64,000 nucleotides of DNA from an uncultured Desulfobacter sp. (GCF_963666145.1 NZ_OY762614.1:2528001-2592000); one strand, 5' to 3'; shown: positions 1-11,100, counted from the first letter of the stretch. The notes: generated by a model from the letters alone, not told the origin. Made by a program: numbers and translations.

Positions 1-852
1 AATTAAAGGTTCTCAGGTTAAGCGGTATGCTGGCAACACTCGAAAGCCGGGCCTTGCAGGCCAATCAATCTAATGCCGGCCTGGTTGAGGCATTGTCCTG
101 GCTGATTCAGGATGAACTGGACCATCGTTCATCCAGTCTAAGGCAACGCAGGTTTAAGGCTTCCGGACTTGATGAGATGAAAACATTGACGGAATTTGAC
201 TGGGGATTTAATCCCAAACTCCCCAAAAAGGAGGTTTATGAACTGGTGACCGCCAAGTTCATACAAAATGGCGAAGATGCCCTGCTGATAGGTGCCCCGG
301 GAACCGGCAAGAGCCATATTGCCAAAACCATTGCCCATGCGTCTGTCCAATTGTTCCAGAAAACGGTTTACCGGGAAGCCCATGTTTTTTTTGAAGACAT
401 GTTTGAGGCTGAGCAAATTCAAAATAGAAAAAAGGTCTTCAAACTGTTTACACAGGCGGATCTTTTGGTTATTGATGATTTGTTTCTCCGGAAAAAAATG
501 CCTAAAGACGCAGCTGACTACCTGCTGGATGTCATCATTAACCGGTATGCCAGAAGGAAAAGCACCGTGATCACTTCCAATCGCCCCATTGAAGACTGGG
601 GCCTGCTTCTCAAAGACAATGCCGCATCATCGGCCATACTGGACCGGTTGCTTCACCATGGTCATCTGTTGAAATTTGAGGGGAAGAGTTACCGACTCAA
701 GGAGGCTGCCAACCGGCTCTCTCAGCTGCGCGAAAATAGGGAGGGATGAAAAAAGGAAAAAATGGAAGCTATTAAGAGAATAACTTAGATCTCAATATTC
801 TGTCGCCGGGGGATTTTGACCCGGCCACGGGTGGGGGATTTTAAAGTGGCCA
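1..852 (+). mobile_element. IS21-family element, right part
   Basis: The window opens inside an IS21-type insertion sequence: the istB helper gene is complete, and istA would lie upstream, outside the window. Past istB are two spaced copies of a GGGGGATTTT motif followed by GGCCA or GGCCAC, the layout of IS21-type ends. The element ends at ...GTGGCCA, since IS21 ends finish in CA. The flanking DNA is the 3' part of another transposase gene, so the element landed inside an older IS. Confidence 0.75.
27..749 (+). CDS. istB: IstB-like ATP-binding transposition helper
   Basis: AAA+ ATPase that helps the IstA transposase of IS21-family elements choose and remodel target DNA. Its 240 residues match the usual IstB length. 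Walker A GAPGTGKS lies near residues 90-97, Walker B LLVIDDL near 145-151, and the sensor-like stretch VITSNRP near 180-186. The N-terminal helical region (RRFKASGL) is typical of the IstB N-domain. The reading frame is intact, so the element could still be active if istA is intact upstream. Confidence 0.9.
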   Translation: MLATLESRALQANQSNAGLVEALSWLIQDELDHRSSSLRQRRFKASGLDEMKTLTEFDWGFNPKLPKKEVYELVTAKFIQNGEDALLIGAPGTGKSHIAKTIAHASVQLFQKTVYREAHVFFEDMFEAEQIQNRKKVFKLFTQADLLVIDDLFLRKKMPKDAADYLLDVIINRYARRKSTVITSNRPIEDWGLLLKDNAASSAILDRLLHHGHLLKFEGKSYRLKEAANRLSQLRENREG

Positions 853-1740
853 TCCGGGATAATGTCCTAACTCCAACGTCTGGCGCTGATAATCATCGTT
901 AATCTCCACCCACTGATCCCATTTTAGGGCCTGTTCGATTACGGTCTTTACAATAGAAAGGGTCCCCGGGATGCGGGTGATAAACGGGATATCTTTCAAG
1001 TTGGAAGCATTGGATTCGGCATATCCTTTCGAATCCATAATCAGGTAACGAGGGGTATCGCTTGCTTTGAACTGACGAACGAGTTCACTGCTGCGTTCTT
1101 TGAAAACGGTATTATCCGAAGCATTCCCGTCCCAGCACTTACACAAAATGGGAATGCCACCATCCTGGGATACCATCAGCTCCAGCACAGCCTGTTTCAA
1201 ATCAGGACGGTGGTCTTTGGAGTAACCATGAGTTATTTTGATGGCATGTTCATCCGAATCAGGAAGATACTCCCCGGTCAATGAAAAAGATGAAGTATCC
1301 AGATGGTTGAAAAGTAAATGGATACTTTCCGACCGACAGGTAGATGAGGCGATTTCGGTGAAAAGCAGTTCAGAGCTGTAGTCGACCGCATCATCAAGAC
1401 TGCGCCCGAGCTTGTAGTGATTGAAGTCCGAGGCTTGCACCCCGGGACGGAACAAAACATCCAGCGGCTTGTTTTCGAAAAATTGAGGCGTCAGCGACAG
1501 CGGCCGATTGGAAAAACCCAGCCCATTGAGAACCATACCGGCAATAGCTTCTCCGGCACTGATATTTTCCTTCTCATCTTTTGGTATGCGAGAGTCAATC
1601 ATTTCGATGATTTTCAAATCCTTGATAACGCCAGCAACAATACCCAAGTGGTCAATACGTTCGACTTTAACAGTTTCCAATGTTTGGTGTTTGGCCCTCT
1701 GCTTGTGTTGATTATGATGATGCAAAGAGGGTATATTCAA
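841..1740 (-). pseudogene. Truncated IS1634-like (DUF4277-type) transposase
   Basis: N-terminal 299 codons of a DDE transposase resembling IS1634-family proteins, which usually run to about 500-600 residues. The start (MNIPSLHHHNQHKQ...), the DUF4277-like region (SAGEAIAGMVLNGLGFSNRPL, about residues 62-82) and the early catalytic-core stretch HGYSKDHRPDLKQ near residues 170-182 are preserved. The C-terminal half is missing. The last codons and the stop come from the right end of the IS21-type element. The fragment cannot encode a working transposase. Its outer terminal repeat, expected somewhere between 1741 and 2032, was not recognised. Confidence 0.8.
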
Positions 1741-2032
1741 ATTTTTTAAAATTCAACTGCTCAATGTCAGTATTACTACTCGAAAATTCTCAAAATCAAT
1801 TTTATAGAACATAAACCTGACATACAAAATCAGCATTATACATTCCGCAAGGCCATACAAAATAGGCTTTAAACTGCTGGCGGTTACATCAACCTTACTG
1901 AATTAATAGCGTTTCCATGCGCCCTCATAGTCTAAAGAATCCAACATTGGTTAAGATCCTGTTACCCGGACTTTACTTTTCAAAGCCTGTGATTATTGTT
2001 GTTAGGGTAACCTAAAACTAACCTGGTGACCC

Positions 2033-5005
2033 ATGAAAAAGAATACTGCTGCCTCTGTAACCCAGACAGCTGAGAGTTGTGATGCTGACAGCCTGACACC
2101 CCTGCCCCCCCTGGAAGGTGATTTCCGCTCCAAGGAACTGGACCGGATCATTGTCCGGGGCGCCAAGGAACATAATCTAAAAAACATTGATGTAGAGATC
2201 CCCAAAAAAAAGCTTGTGGTTGTGACGGGGGTTTCCGGGTCGGGCAAGTCCAGCCTGGCCTTTGATACCATTTTTGCCGAAGGCCAGCGCCGGTATGTGG
2301 AGTCCTTGTCCTCCTATGCCCGGCAGTTCATCGGACAGATGGAAAAACCGCGTTACGATACCATCCGGGGGCTATCCCCCACCATTGCCATTGAACAGAA
2401 GGCCGCCTCCAAAAACCCGCGTTCCACCGTGGGGACCATCACCGAAATATACGACTACCTGCGGGTGCTCTTTGCCCGGGTGGGAACCCAGTACTGCTAT
2501 AAATGCGGAAAAAAAGTAGGCCGGGGCCATGCCCAGGCCATGGTCTCCCAGATTATGGATCTGCCTGACGGATCTAAAATCCTGATTCTGGCCCCCATTG
2601 TGGAAAACCGGAAAGGTGAACACCGGGAGCGCCTTGAAGAACTCAAAAAGGACGGCTATGCACGGGTCCGGGTGGACGGGGTCGTCCAAGACCTTGAAAA
2701 TGTCCAGACCCTGGCCCGGAACAAAAAACACCACATTGAAGTGGTCATTGACCGGCTGGTCGTGAAGTCCGACGGCGTGTTTGAAAAACGCCTCACCGAC
2801 TCCGTGGAAGCGGCTCTCAAATTAGGCGCAGGTCAGCTTATTGTCCACATAGTGGGCAGAGAAGACCTGAAAATGAGTGAGGCCCGTTCCTGTTGCGGCA
2901 TTGCCTATCCTGAACTGACGCCACAAATCTTTTCATTTAACTCGCCGTTGGGCATGTGTCCGGACTGCAACGGCATCGGCACCCTGTTGGCCATTGACCC
3001 GGACAAGGTGGTGCCTGACCCCAATTTGTCCATCCGTGAGGGGGCGGTGGTCCCATGGAAAAATTATTTCATCAAAAGCCCGCGGTTCAACAATGAAAAT
3101 TCCTGGGGCAAGGGCCAGCTTCTGGCCATGGAAGAACAGTGGGGCATTGATTTCGATATTCCATGGAAGAATCTCCCTAAAAAACAGCAGGATATGCTGC
3201 TCTACGGCTCGGGAGACAAACAGATGACTGTAAACTGGAACTCGTCAAAGATCCAGGGCAGCTTTTCCCGCACCCACGAAGGTTTGATTCATACACTGAT
3301 GCGCCGGTACAGGAACACCCAGTCCGAGCACCAGAAAAAGTACTATACCGATTTTATGACCGCCGCCGTCTGCCCGACATGCAAGGGGCGGCGGCTACGG
3401 GATGAGATTCTGCATGTCAGGATTAATGAACGCTCCATTATAGATGTCACCGAAATGACCGTGAAAACGGCCTATGATTTTATCTCATCCCTTGAGCTCA
3501 CCGGCAGCAAAAAGCTGATTGCCGCAGAACTGCTCAAAGAGATCCGGGATCGTCTGGGCTTTCTGGTGAACGTTGGCCTGGATTATCTCTCCCTGGATCG
3601 GTCCGGCCCCACCTTGTCCGGCGGTGAATCCCAGCGCATCCGCCTGGCCTCCCAGGTGGGGTCTGAGCTGACCGGGGTGCTTTATATTCTGGACGAGCCC
3701 TCCATCGGCCTGCACCAGCGGGACAATATCAAGCTGCTCTCCACATTGAAACATCTGCGGGACATCGGCAACACCCTGCTCATTGTGGAGCATGACCAGG
3801 AAACCATGGAAGCCTCGGACTGGATTGTGGACGTGGGGCCGGGTGCCGGCCACCTGGGTGGTGAAATTGTGGCCCAGGGCACACCCGAACAGATCCGAAA
3901 AAACCCGGTTTCCCTCACTGGTCAGTTTTTAAGCGGACGTGAGACCATTGCCGTACCCGAAGAACGCAGAACCCCCAAAGCCATGGGCGATAAATGGCTT
4001 ACCATCCACGGGGCATGTGAAAACAACCTGGCCGACATCACTGCCAAAATTCCTGTGGGGCTTTTCACCGCCGTCACCGGGGTGTCCGGGGCGGGCAAGT
4101 CCACCCTGATCAACCAAATTCTGTATCCGGCCCTGGCAGTCAAACTGCACAAATCCCAGATGAGTGTGGGAAAACATAAAGAGATCACCGGGCTGTCTCA
4201 TATTAATAAGGTTATCAATATTGACCAGAAACCCATCGGCCGGACCCCGCGCAGTAATCCCGCCACATACACCAAGCTGTTTGACCCCATCCGGGACCTG
4301 TTTGCCATGCTGCCCGAATCCCAGTCCCGGGGATATAAAAAAGGACGCTACTCCTTTAACGTCAAGGGCGGCCGGTGTGAGGCCTGCCATGGAGACGGAT
4401 ACATCAAAGTGGAGATGCACTTTCTGGCCGACGTGTTTGTACCCTGTGACGTCTGCCACGGCAAACGGTTCAACAAATCCACATTGGAAATCAAGTACAA
4501 GGACCACTCCATTGCCGATGTATTGGATCTTTCTGTAGTACAGGCCCGGGAGCTGTTTGACGCCCACCCCAAAATCACCCGGATTCTGGACACCCTGGTG
4601 GATGTGGGACTCTCCTATATCAAACTGGGCCAGGCCGCCACCACCCTGTCCGGCGGCGAGGCCCAGCGGGTTAAGCTGGCCCGGGAGCTTGCCAGAAAAG
4701 ACACCGGAGACACCCTCTATATCCTGGACGAACCCACCACCGGGCTGCATTTTCAGGATATCCGCATGCTGCTGCAGGTACTCCAGCGCCTTACCCATGC
4801 CGGCAACACCGTTGTAATCATTGAGCATAACCTGGATGTGATCAAGACCGCCGACTGGATTCTGGACATTGGTCCCGAGGGGGGCAGCGGCGGCGGGCGG
4901 ATTGTGGCAGCCGGACCGCCGGAAAAGGTGGCTGAGAATGCAGACAGCTACACCGGCCGGTATTTAATTCCAGTCCTTACCCCCGGAGATAACGTTCCTG
5001 CGTGA
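2033..5005 (+). CDS. uvrA: Excinuclease ABC subunit A (UvrA)
   Basis: Damage-recognition ATPase of nucleotide excision repair; it works with UvrB and UvrC on bulky lesions. The 990-residue length is near normal, with an N-terminal extension of about 35 residues. The first ABC module has Walker A GVSGSGKSS (about 67-75), signature LSGGESQRIRLAS and Walker B LYILDEPSIGLH. The second has Walker A GVSGAGKST, signature LSGGEAQRVKLAR and LYILDEPTTGLH. The C-terminal zinc module CEACHGDG...CDVCHG is intact. In the first zinc module the expected CxxC is RSCC (R285 to C288), while the partner CPDC is normal. No operon partner is visible. Confidence 0.96.
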   Translation: MKKNTAASVTQTAESCDADSLTPLPPLEGDFRSKELDRIIVRGAKEHNLKNIDVEIPKKKLVVVTGVSGSGKSSLAFDTIFAEGQRRYVESLSSYARQFIGQMEKPRYDTIRGLSPTIAIEQKAASKNPRSTVGTITEIYDYLRVLFARVGTQYCYKCGKKVGRGHAQAMVSQIMDLPDGSKILILAPIVENRKGEHRERLEELKKDGYARVRVDGVVQDLENVQTLARNKKHHIEVVIDRLVVKSDGVFEKRLTDSVEAALKLGAGQLIVHIVGREDLKMSEARSCCGIAYPELTPQIFSFNSPLGMCPDCNGIGTLLAIDPDKVVPDPNLSIREGAVVPWKNYFIKSPRFNNENSWGKGQLLAMEEQWGIDFDIPWKNLPKKQQDMLLYGSGDKQMTVNWNSSKIQGSFSRTHEGLIHTLMRRYRNTQSEHQKKYYTDFMTAAVCPTCKGRRLRDEILHVRINERSIIDVTEMTVKTAYDFISSLELTGSKKLIAAELLKEIRDRLGFLVNVGLDYLSLDRSGPTLSGGESQRIRLASQVGSELTGVLYILDEPSIGLHQRDNIKLLSTLKHLRDIGNTLLIVEHDQETMEASDWIVDVGPGAGHLGGEIVAQGTPEQIRKNPVSLTGQFLSGRETIAVPEERRTPKAMGDKWLTIHGACENNLADITAKIPVGLFTAVTGVSGAGKSTLINQILYPALAVKLHKSQMSVGKHKEITGLSHINKVINIDQKPIGRTPRSNPATYTKLFDPIRDLFAMLPESQSRGYKKGRYSFNVKGGRCEACHGDGYIKVEMHFLADVFVPCDVCHGKRFNKSTLEIKYKDHSIADVLDLSVVQARELFDAHPKITRILDTLVDVGLSYIKLGQAATTLSGGEAQRVKLARELARKDTGDTLYILDEPTTGLHFQDIRMLLQVLQRLTHAGNTVVIIEHNLDVIKTADWILDIGPEGGSGGGRIVAAGPPEKVAENADSYTGRYLIPVLTPGDNVPA

Positions 5006-5709
5006 CGGATTACGTAATTTGCACCTTTTGGGGATAAAAAATGAAATTTTTGTAACTCTTCTTTATATTAATAATTCAGAAATACAGAGAAAAACGCTTT
5101 AAAAACAATAAATTACACAACCGGCACATCCTTTGCTATACGAATAAAGACAAAGGACGTGTATGACAAAGGGCACCATCACCCCTGAAACAACAGCATA
5201 CTCCCTCTGTCCTTGTCTCACCACCACCATCATCACCTCCCTGTGTCGGAGCAAAAGATACCGGCACAGGGCCCCACCATAACATGGTGATTAAAAAAGG
5301 AAAAGAATTGTGGTCAGGCAGCATTCATATCCTGTCTGTCGGGCCGATATTCAAATTCAAATGCCCTGGGAATTAAAAATTTCCAGGGCATTTGAATTTT
5401 TAGCCCCGGCCAATTGTTTAAAAAAGGGAAAATTTCGTTCCCCAGGATGTAATTTTAGTAACAAGTTTAAAACGGTCCTCCGAGCCATTTATTTATTACT
5501 TTTAAATTCAGCATATTAAGCGATGGCACGTCCTTTGCTCTGTCAGGAAACACATCATGGCGAGCATGTTGTTTTGCTGATGATGAATTTTTATAAGAAA
5601 GTATAAATACGGATTTGAATTACTTTCTTGTTTTGCCATGGGCTGAAGTTATCAGAATGATACGCCGGATCAGCCCGTGGCTGTTATAGCAAAAAGGAGA
5701 TGTAAATTT
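5006..5709. other. Long intergenic region with hairpins
   Basis: About 700 bases without a convincing gene, between uvrA and the glycosyltransferase. CACATCCTTTG near 5126 faces CAAAGGACGTG about 15 bases on (one mismatch), and a related GCACGTCCTTTGCT recurs near 5526, which suggests repeated regulatory elements. A long hairpin at 5353-5399 is listed separately. The known c-di-GMP riboswitch consensus was looked for and not seen. Confidence 0.5.
5353..5401 (+). terminator. 17-bp perfect hairpin with T-run
   Basis: AAATTCAAATGCCCTGG at 5353-5369 is the exact reverse complement of 5383-5399, with an A/T-rich loop and a short T tract on the far side. It looks like a rho-independent terminator. 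It sits 350 bases after uvrA and 310 before the next gene, so it may end a small RNA or act as an attenuator rather than terminate uvrA. Confidence 0.6.
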
Positions 5710-7092
5710 ATGGAAACGTCCAACAAAATAATCGGAAATCAAAAAAAATTTGCAGCCCTTGCCTGTATTCTGACTGTTGTGGCAGCGGCCTGCCTGTATG
5801 GCACAGACGCCTCATCCGGTTTCCAATTTCTTAAAGCACAGCCCTGGGGAAATGTATTAATCACCTCATCTTCAATTCTATTTTTCCTGGCCATGGCAGA
5901 ACTGGTATGGAGAATCATCCTGGTAATAAAATACAAACCCATCCCAAGTGTGTCCGATGATCAACTGCCGACATGCACAGTTGTAGTTCCAGCCTACAAT
6001 GAAGGCCGTCAGGTATTTGATACCCTTAAAAGTCTTGCGGGCAGTAACTACCCAAAGAAAAAAATACAATTGATTGCCGTGGATGACGGCAGTGCGGATG
6101 ATACTTGGAAATGGATTAAACTGGCCAAAAGAACACTTGATATCCCTGTCCTGACCATACGCCAGTCCAAGAACCAGGGCAAACGCCAGGCGCTTTATGA
6201 CGGATTTAAGAAAAGTTCAGGCAAGGTATTGGTCACCGTGGACAGTGATTCCATGGTGGAGGCCGATACCCTGAGAAATCTGGTAACGCCGTTCTCGGTA
6301 AATCCCAGGGTTGGTGCGGTTGCCGGCAATGTCCGGGTGCTCAACCAGAACCAGGGTATTATCCCCCGGATGGTGGACATTGTTTTTGTGTTCAGCTTTG
6401 ATTTCATGCGTGCCAGCCAGAGCATGTACCGCACAGTAACCTGTACGCCCGGTGCATTGTCCGCATACCGTAAAGCAGCCGTCATGGGTGTTCTTGATAA
6501 ATGGCGGAAGCAGACGTTTCTCGGGCGCCCCGCCAATATCGGCGAAGACCGTGCCATGACCAATATGATTCTTCGCCAGGGATATCATGTATTATTTCAG
6601 CAGAACGCCAGGGTTTTTACCGAAGTCCCGGTGGTTTATTCCCAGCTTTGTAAAATGTATTTGAGATGGGCCCGAAGCAATGTACGAGAAACCATTGCAA
6701 TGGCACGCTTTATCTTCACACCGTTCCGTCGGGAATCAATGCTTGGCGCACGGATCAATCTGGTTTCCGACGTGCTCAAACTGACAGTCGCCCAGGGGTT
6801 TTTCCTGATCTCCTGGGGATTGATTCTATGGCACCCGGCCATATTCGGAACAAAAACCATTATCGGCATTGTGCTGGGCTCCAGCCTCTCTGCCACAATA
6901 TACGCCTGGAAATTCGGCAGGATCTCTTCGGTACTGGCTTTTGCCTACGGCTTCTTCTTTTTCATCGCCCTGACCTGGATCAAACCCTATGCCCTGGTTA
7001 CGCCCCATAACTCCAGCTGGTTGACAAGAGCTTGCCCAAAAGCCAAGCCGGATAAAGATCTTCATCAATTAAGCGCTCGGCAATTGACCTAA
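5710..7092 (+). CDS. Membrane GT2 glycosyltransferase (NodC/hyaluronan-synthase-like)
   Basis: Probable processive family-2 glycosyltransferase that polymerises and exports a polysaccharide across the inner membrane. Start ATG 5710 is preferred over an in-frame ATG at 5677 because AAAAAGGAGA lies 10 bases before it. The 460 residues hold two N-terminal membrane helices, then VVPAYNEG, VDDGSADDT, the metal-binding VDSDS and the acceptor-site GEDRAMT. The QxxRW-like position reads MYLRWARS, with Met where Gln is usual. Three or four C-terminal membrane helices follow. Substrate cannot be told from sequence; chitin-, hyaluronan- or poly-GlcNAc-like products are family precedents. It stands alone. 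Confidence 0.85.
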   Translation: METSNKIIGNQKKFAALACILTVVAAACLYGTDASSGFQFLKAQPWGNVLITSSSILFFLAMAELVWRIILVIKYKPIPSVSDDQLPTCTVVVPAYNEGRQVFDTLKSLAGSNYPKKKIQLIAVDDGSADDTWKWIKLAKRTLDIPVLTIRQSKNQGKRQALYDGFKKSSGKVLVTVDSDSMVEADTLRNLVTPFSVNPRVGAVAGNVRVLNQNQGIIPRMVDIVFVFSFDFMRASQSMYRTVTCTPGALSAYRKAAVMGVLDKWRKQTFLGRPANIGEDRAMTNMILRQGYHVLFQQNARVFTEVPVVYSQLCKMYLRWARSNVRETIAMARFIFTPFRRESMLGARINLVSDVLKLTVAQGFFLISWGLILWHPAIFGTKTIIGIVLGSSLSATIYAWKFGRISSVLAFAYGFFFFIALTWIKPYALVTPHNSSWLTRACPKAKPDKDLHQLSARQLT

Positions 7093-7460
7093 TTCGTCCT
7101 CTCTTAACTTTATCTTTCTTTTATCTTTCTTTTGGCACGGCGCACTGTTCCGGTGCTGCCGTGCCTTCCTTATATGATCCGGCAACCACACTGACGGGCC
7201 AAAAAAAATACAGTTATCCAAACTAAATAATTAATCTCAATTCCCTTTGACCTTCTTGAATGAATCAGATATATTAAACCCATACCAAGTTAAATAGTTG
7301 ATTGTTATTCGCTTACGACTTCACGACTGGTTTTTGGTCACTTCATGTCTCTTACACTACACTCCGTACGATCACCAGGTTCTGCTGAAATCATTTTACA
7401 ACTCTTTTAGCCGGTTGATTATCGTAAAATTCTTTAAATTTAAAAGAAAAGGAGAAAACC
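7093..7460. other. Intergenic region after the glycosyltransferase
   Basis: About 370 bases. It holds an 11-base tandem repeat (TTTATCTTTCT twice, about 7109-7130) and the terminator hairpin listed below. The remaining AT-rich part presumably carries the promoter of the GAF gene, but no clear promoter or RNA was recognised. Confidence 0.5.
7134..7165 (+). terminator. Strong GC-rich hairpin
   Basis: GGCACGGC and GCCGTGCC form an 8-bp perfect outer stem, and GCACTG/CGGTGC extends it inward around a TTC loop. Only a weak TTCCTT follows. It is placed to end the glycosyltransferase transcript. Confidence 0.6.
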
Positions 7461-8078
7461 ATGGGAACCCATGAACTTCATTACGAAACCATCACCCGTT
7501 TAACCACCGCAATTTCCCAGTGCAAAGAACAAGAGGAAGTTGCCATGATTACGGCAGAAAGTGTTAAAAGCGCCTTTAATGCCAAAGGCTGCTGCGTTTT
7601 CCTGGTCAACCGGGAGACTGGAGAGCTCGGCCTGATGGGCTCTTCCGGACTGAGCCAGGAGTACCTGAAAAAAGGTCCGATCCACTTTAAACAGGCAATA
7701 AAAGAAGCCAAGGATGCAGTCCCCATTGCCATTTACGATGTCATGGATGATCCCCGGATCGAGTATCCCGAGGCAGCAAAAAAAGAAGGAATCTCCTCGC
7801 TGCTGGGTGTGCCCATTATCAGCCACAACAAAATAATCGGTGCTATGCGGCTTTATACGGCCAAACCATGGGAATTTTCCCAGGATGATGTCACCGTAAT
7901 CCAGGCCGTTGCCCTGATCTGCGGTATGGCCATGGATATGTGCCGGATGTACAAAGGGTATAAAACCAGCATTGAAGTATTGAAAAACATGAGAGATTCA
8001 TCAAGTTTCAACGTCAATAAATGGACCCCTTATGAAGGCGTCCCCACCAGTGTTGATCGGTCCATTTGCGATTATTAA
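7461..8078 (+). CDS. GAF-domain protein
   Basis: A 205-residue soluble protein made almost wholly of one GAF domain (about residues 17-165), a fold that binds small ligands or mediates signalling. No kinase, cyclase or output domain is attached. A good ribosome site (AAAAGGAGAAAACC) precedes the ATG. The core pattern is normal for GAF: MITAESVKSAFNAKGCCVFLV, then SSLLGVPIISHNKIIGAMRLYT and a closing helix VIQAVALICGMAMDMC. It is followed at once by a terminator and converges on the GDH-like gene. Its ligand and partner are unknown. Confidence 0.8.
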   Translation: MGTHELHYETITRLTTAISQCKEQEEVAMITAESVKSAFNAKGCCVFLVNRETGELGLMGSSGLSQEYLKKGPIHFKQAIKEAKDAVPIAIYDVMDDPRIEYPEAAKKEGISSLLGVPIISHNKIIGAMRLYTAKPWEFSQDDVTVIQAVALICGMAMDMCRMYKGYKTSIEVLKNMRDSSSFNVNKWTPYEGVPTSVDRSICDY

Positions 8079-8101
8079 TCAATAAAACGGCTTAACCATT
8101 G

Positions 8102-8132
8102 ACGGCTGCAGGGAATTCCCTGCAGCCGTTTT
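8102..8132 (+). terminator. Terminator between converging genes
   Basis: ACGGCTGCAGGGAA followed directly by its exact reverse complement gives a 14-bp perfect inverted repeat, then TTTT. It ends the GAF transcript and may also serve the opposing GDH-like gene, whose stop lies 5 bases away. Confidence 0.85.
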
Positions 8133-8136
8133 GGGT

Positions 8137-11100
8137 TTATGGATGTAAGGCCCTGCGCACCGCGGCAGCGGAGGCGGCCAGTTCGCCTACTGTGCCGGCA
8201 AAATCTTTTTCCAACGCAGTCCTGAATTTTTCCCATTCCAGACCGAACCGGTAAAAAGCTGTAGCTGCCAACTGTTTGGTGATGATGGCGTCACGGTACT
8301 CCTGCATGGCATCTGTATTCAGTGTGTCCATGATCCGTTTTTTGCCCATGAATTCAACCAAGATTTTGGGGATATAGGCCGCCAGGATTTTCCAGACCAG
8401 GGTTTTCTGTTTTAATGTGGTGTTCAGCCGAACTCGAAATATTTCCTGCAGGGCCAGAATTTCTTCTCCGGCCCTTTCCGATTGGGCACACAGCGGGACA
8501 TTCGGATCTGCTTTACATCGGGAAATTAATATTTTTGTTTCTGCTGCCGCAAAGGTTTCGATACGTTCTAAAACTTCCCGGATCAGGGCATCACGCACGT
8601 TAAAATCCCCAAGAATGACAGCCTCGTATTGATCCCCGAGAAGCAGGCCCGGCAGGACCTCGGCCATGACCGAAGAGAAGGCGCCGCCTTTGTTGGCCGT
8701 AGAATCCCTGAGATGCTGGATGCCGGTGTTTGCCGCAATATGTCGCCGGGCATCGTTGTCGAAAAAGAGGTCCGCGCCTTCCACGATAAATTCAAGCGCA
8801 TCAAAATTTTTTAAAAAAGAGGAGACGGCTTCCCCGGTAACGCAGCCTTTGAAACCGCCGCAGGGCAGGCAGACCCGGATATCGGCCTGGCGGATATACG
8901 CGCCCATTTCCGGGTTGAAAAGGAAATCCCTGTGAAAACGTGCGCTGTCTTTGACTCCAGTGCCGTCCGGCAGGAAAATGCGCGCTGCAGTGGCCGGAAC
9001 TTTGAATCCCTCGGGGGACAATTTATCCGAAGGGAAGGCCATCGTACCGACGGCTTCACCGGCACAGGCGGCCAGGGCCAGTTTTTCCAACTCCTCTGCA
9101 TCCAGTCCGGCAGGATCAAAGAGAAGCGCATCATTGTCCATGGCCAGGCAGATCCGGCCCTGGTAACAAAGCAGTTCATTGCCCCCCAGCCGTCCACGGG
9201 GCCCGCCGATGACCATGAGATTGAGATCTTTTTCCCGGGCGTCATGGTGGTGGATCAAGGTACGCAAGGCCGTCATCATGGCTGTGGTGGCCATGCCCAG
9301 GGTGTTTACATTTCCAGTGATTTTTTCCCTAAGTTGTTCCATATCCCGGGTGACCAGACGGGACGATCCGTCAACTTGCAGATCGACCCGGCCGTTCCCG
9401 GCCGGCAGCAGCCCAAACAATTTACCGTTATCCAGGAAACCGTAATTGTCGCAGGGGATGGTGCAGCTTTTTGCAGAGGCAAAGGTCCGCCAATGGGAAT
9501 ATCCCCGGACCTTTGCCCTGAGTGCCACGGTATCCATAAGACCTTCTGTGCCCCGGTCCGGCGCCAAAAAAATCATTTCAGGCCGACCATAATAGTCGAT
9601 GACACTCGCGTTGGGGAGCGTAAGATCCAGGAGGCTTTCGGTGAAATCCAGGACGGCATTTCCGGAAGATTTCCCGTAGACCGAATGGGGAACGATCACG
9701 CCTGCGGCACCGTCTTCACAGATGTCCTTATGCTTGAGCCGACGATTCCGGCCCAGGGTAAAACAGAGCCGGGCTGCATGTTCCATCCGGCTTTCCCGGG
9801 CCATCGGGTCGCCTGTTACCAGACGCAGACCGCCCCGGGCAATGTCGGCGGCGCGCATGTGAACCCCTGCAGCATAGTGGCCGTTGATAAAGAAAATCGC
9901 ATAAACAGGCCGGTTGTATACCAAAGGGTCAAGGATACCGCTGTCCAGGCGAAAGCTGTAAGCCCGTTTTCCCGGGGTGTAAAAATTGGTCTTTTGGCAG
10001 CGGGTAACAAGTTTTGTCATGAACCGGAAAACCTGCAGAGCCCTGGGGTGTTCCCCAAGGCGGGTCCGGCACATTCCACTGAACCCCGCCAGCTGTGCCG
10101 TGGGCGCATCTGCCGATCCAGGGGCGGCCAAAGCCGGATCAAAGCGCCGCGCGAATAATTCATACAACGCTTTGAGCAGACCGGGGTGGGCATTGACCGC
10201 AGCGATAATGGTTCGACTGTCAAATTCGGCCCGGGCGGCCTTATAAATCCGGTCGGCAAAAGCCTCTTCACAGGCCCTGTCATCCAGGCGAGACATGATG
10301 GACTGATCCCTTTGGGCATAGCGTTCCGAAAAAAGGGACATCCGGGCAAAGTCCATGGCGTTGCCGGCAAAAAGCATCTCCTTGTAAGTCAGTTGTCCGG
10401 CCACATAAAGATCCGTGACAGGACCGACATGAAAGGCCAGAAAATCCTGAATGTCACGTATCAGTTCGGTTTCCCGGAGCCGTGAAATTTCTCCCTGCAG
10501 ATAAAGGGAACAGATGGAGGAAGGCACATCGGTACCGGCCCAATAGGGTTCCCAATAGGCCCGCACGAGGGTGAGCCCGTGGTCCTTGAGCAACTGCCGG
10601 AAGATGGGGATCTGGGGGGTGGCAAAATCCGAGTTGAACATGATCCGGGTTTCCGCCGTGGCCGGCACATTAAAGACCTTCACCAGGGGTGTGACCGATG
10701 CCTTGCAATCCCTTAAAAATTCTTCATACCGCATGCGGGTGGGTTCGGGGGTGGCGGTGTAATCCCCGGCAAGGTTGAACAAAAAGGCGGAATCTTTGAA
10801 CTCATGCCGGGTAAAATCGTTTACGGTTTCCGGCCGGAAGATATAAGTGTAGTATTCATTTTCCCGGCTGTAATAATATTCCCTGCGATGGCCGCAGATC
10901 ATTTTTTCCATCAATTTTTCCATGGCGTCCCGGGTCTCCCGGGTGGCGATGCGCACCCGCTGGACCTCACTGCCCTGCCCCAGGTCAAAGTCGATGTGGG
11001 CCACCCGGCCCACCAAAACCACCCGGTCATCCTGAATGGCAATGCTGGAGGTGATGGACGACAAAATCTGCTTGAGGGAAGCCGTGGTGATATTTTCAAA

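Noticed and set aside
5006..5709. GEMM-type c-di-GMP riboswitch before the glycosyltransferase
   Set aside because: The core consensus is absent.
8932..10158. 408-codon open frame opposite the GDH-like gene
   Set aside because: Antisense shadow of a conserved coding strand.
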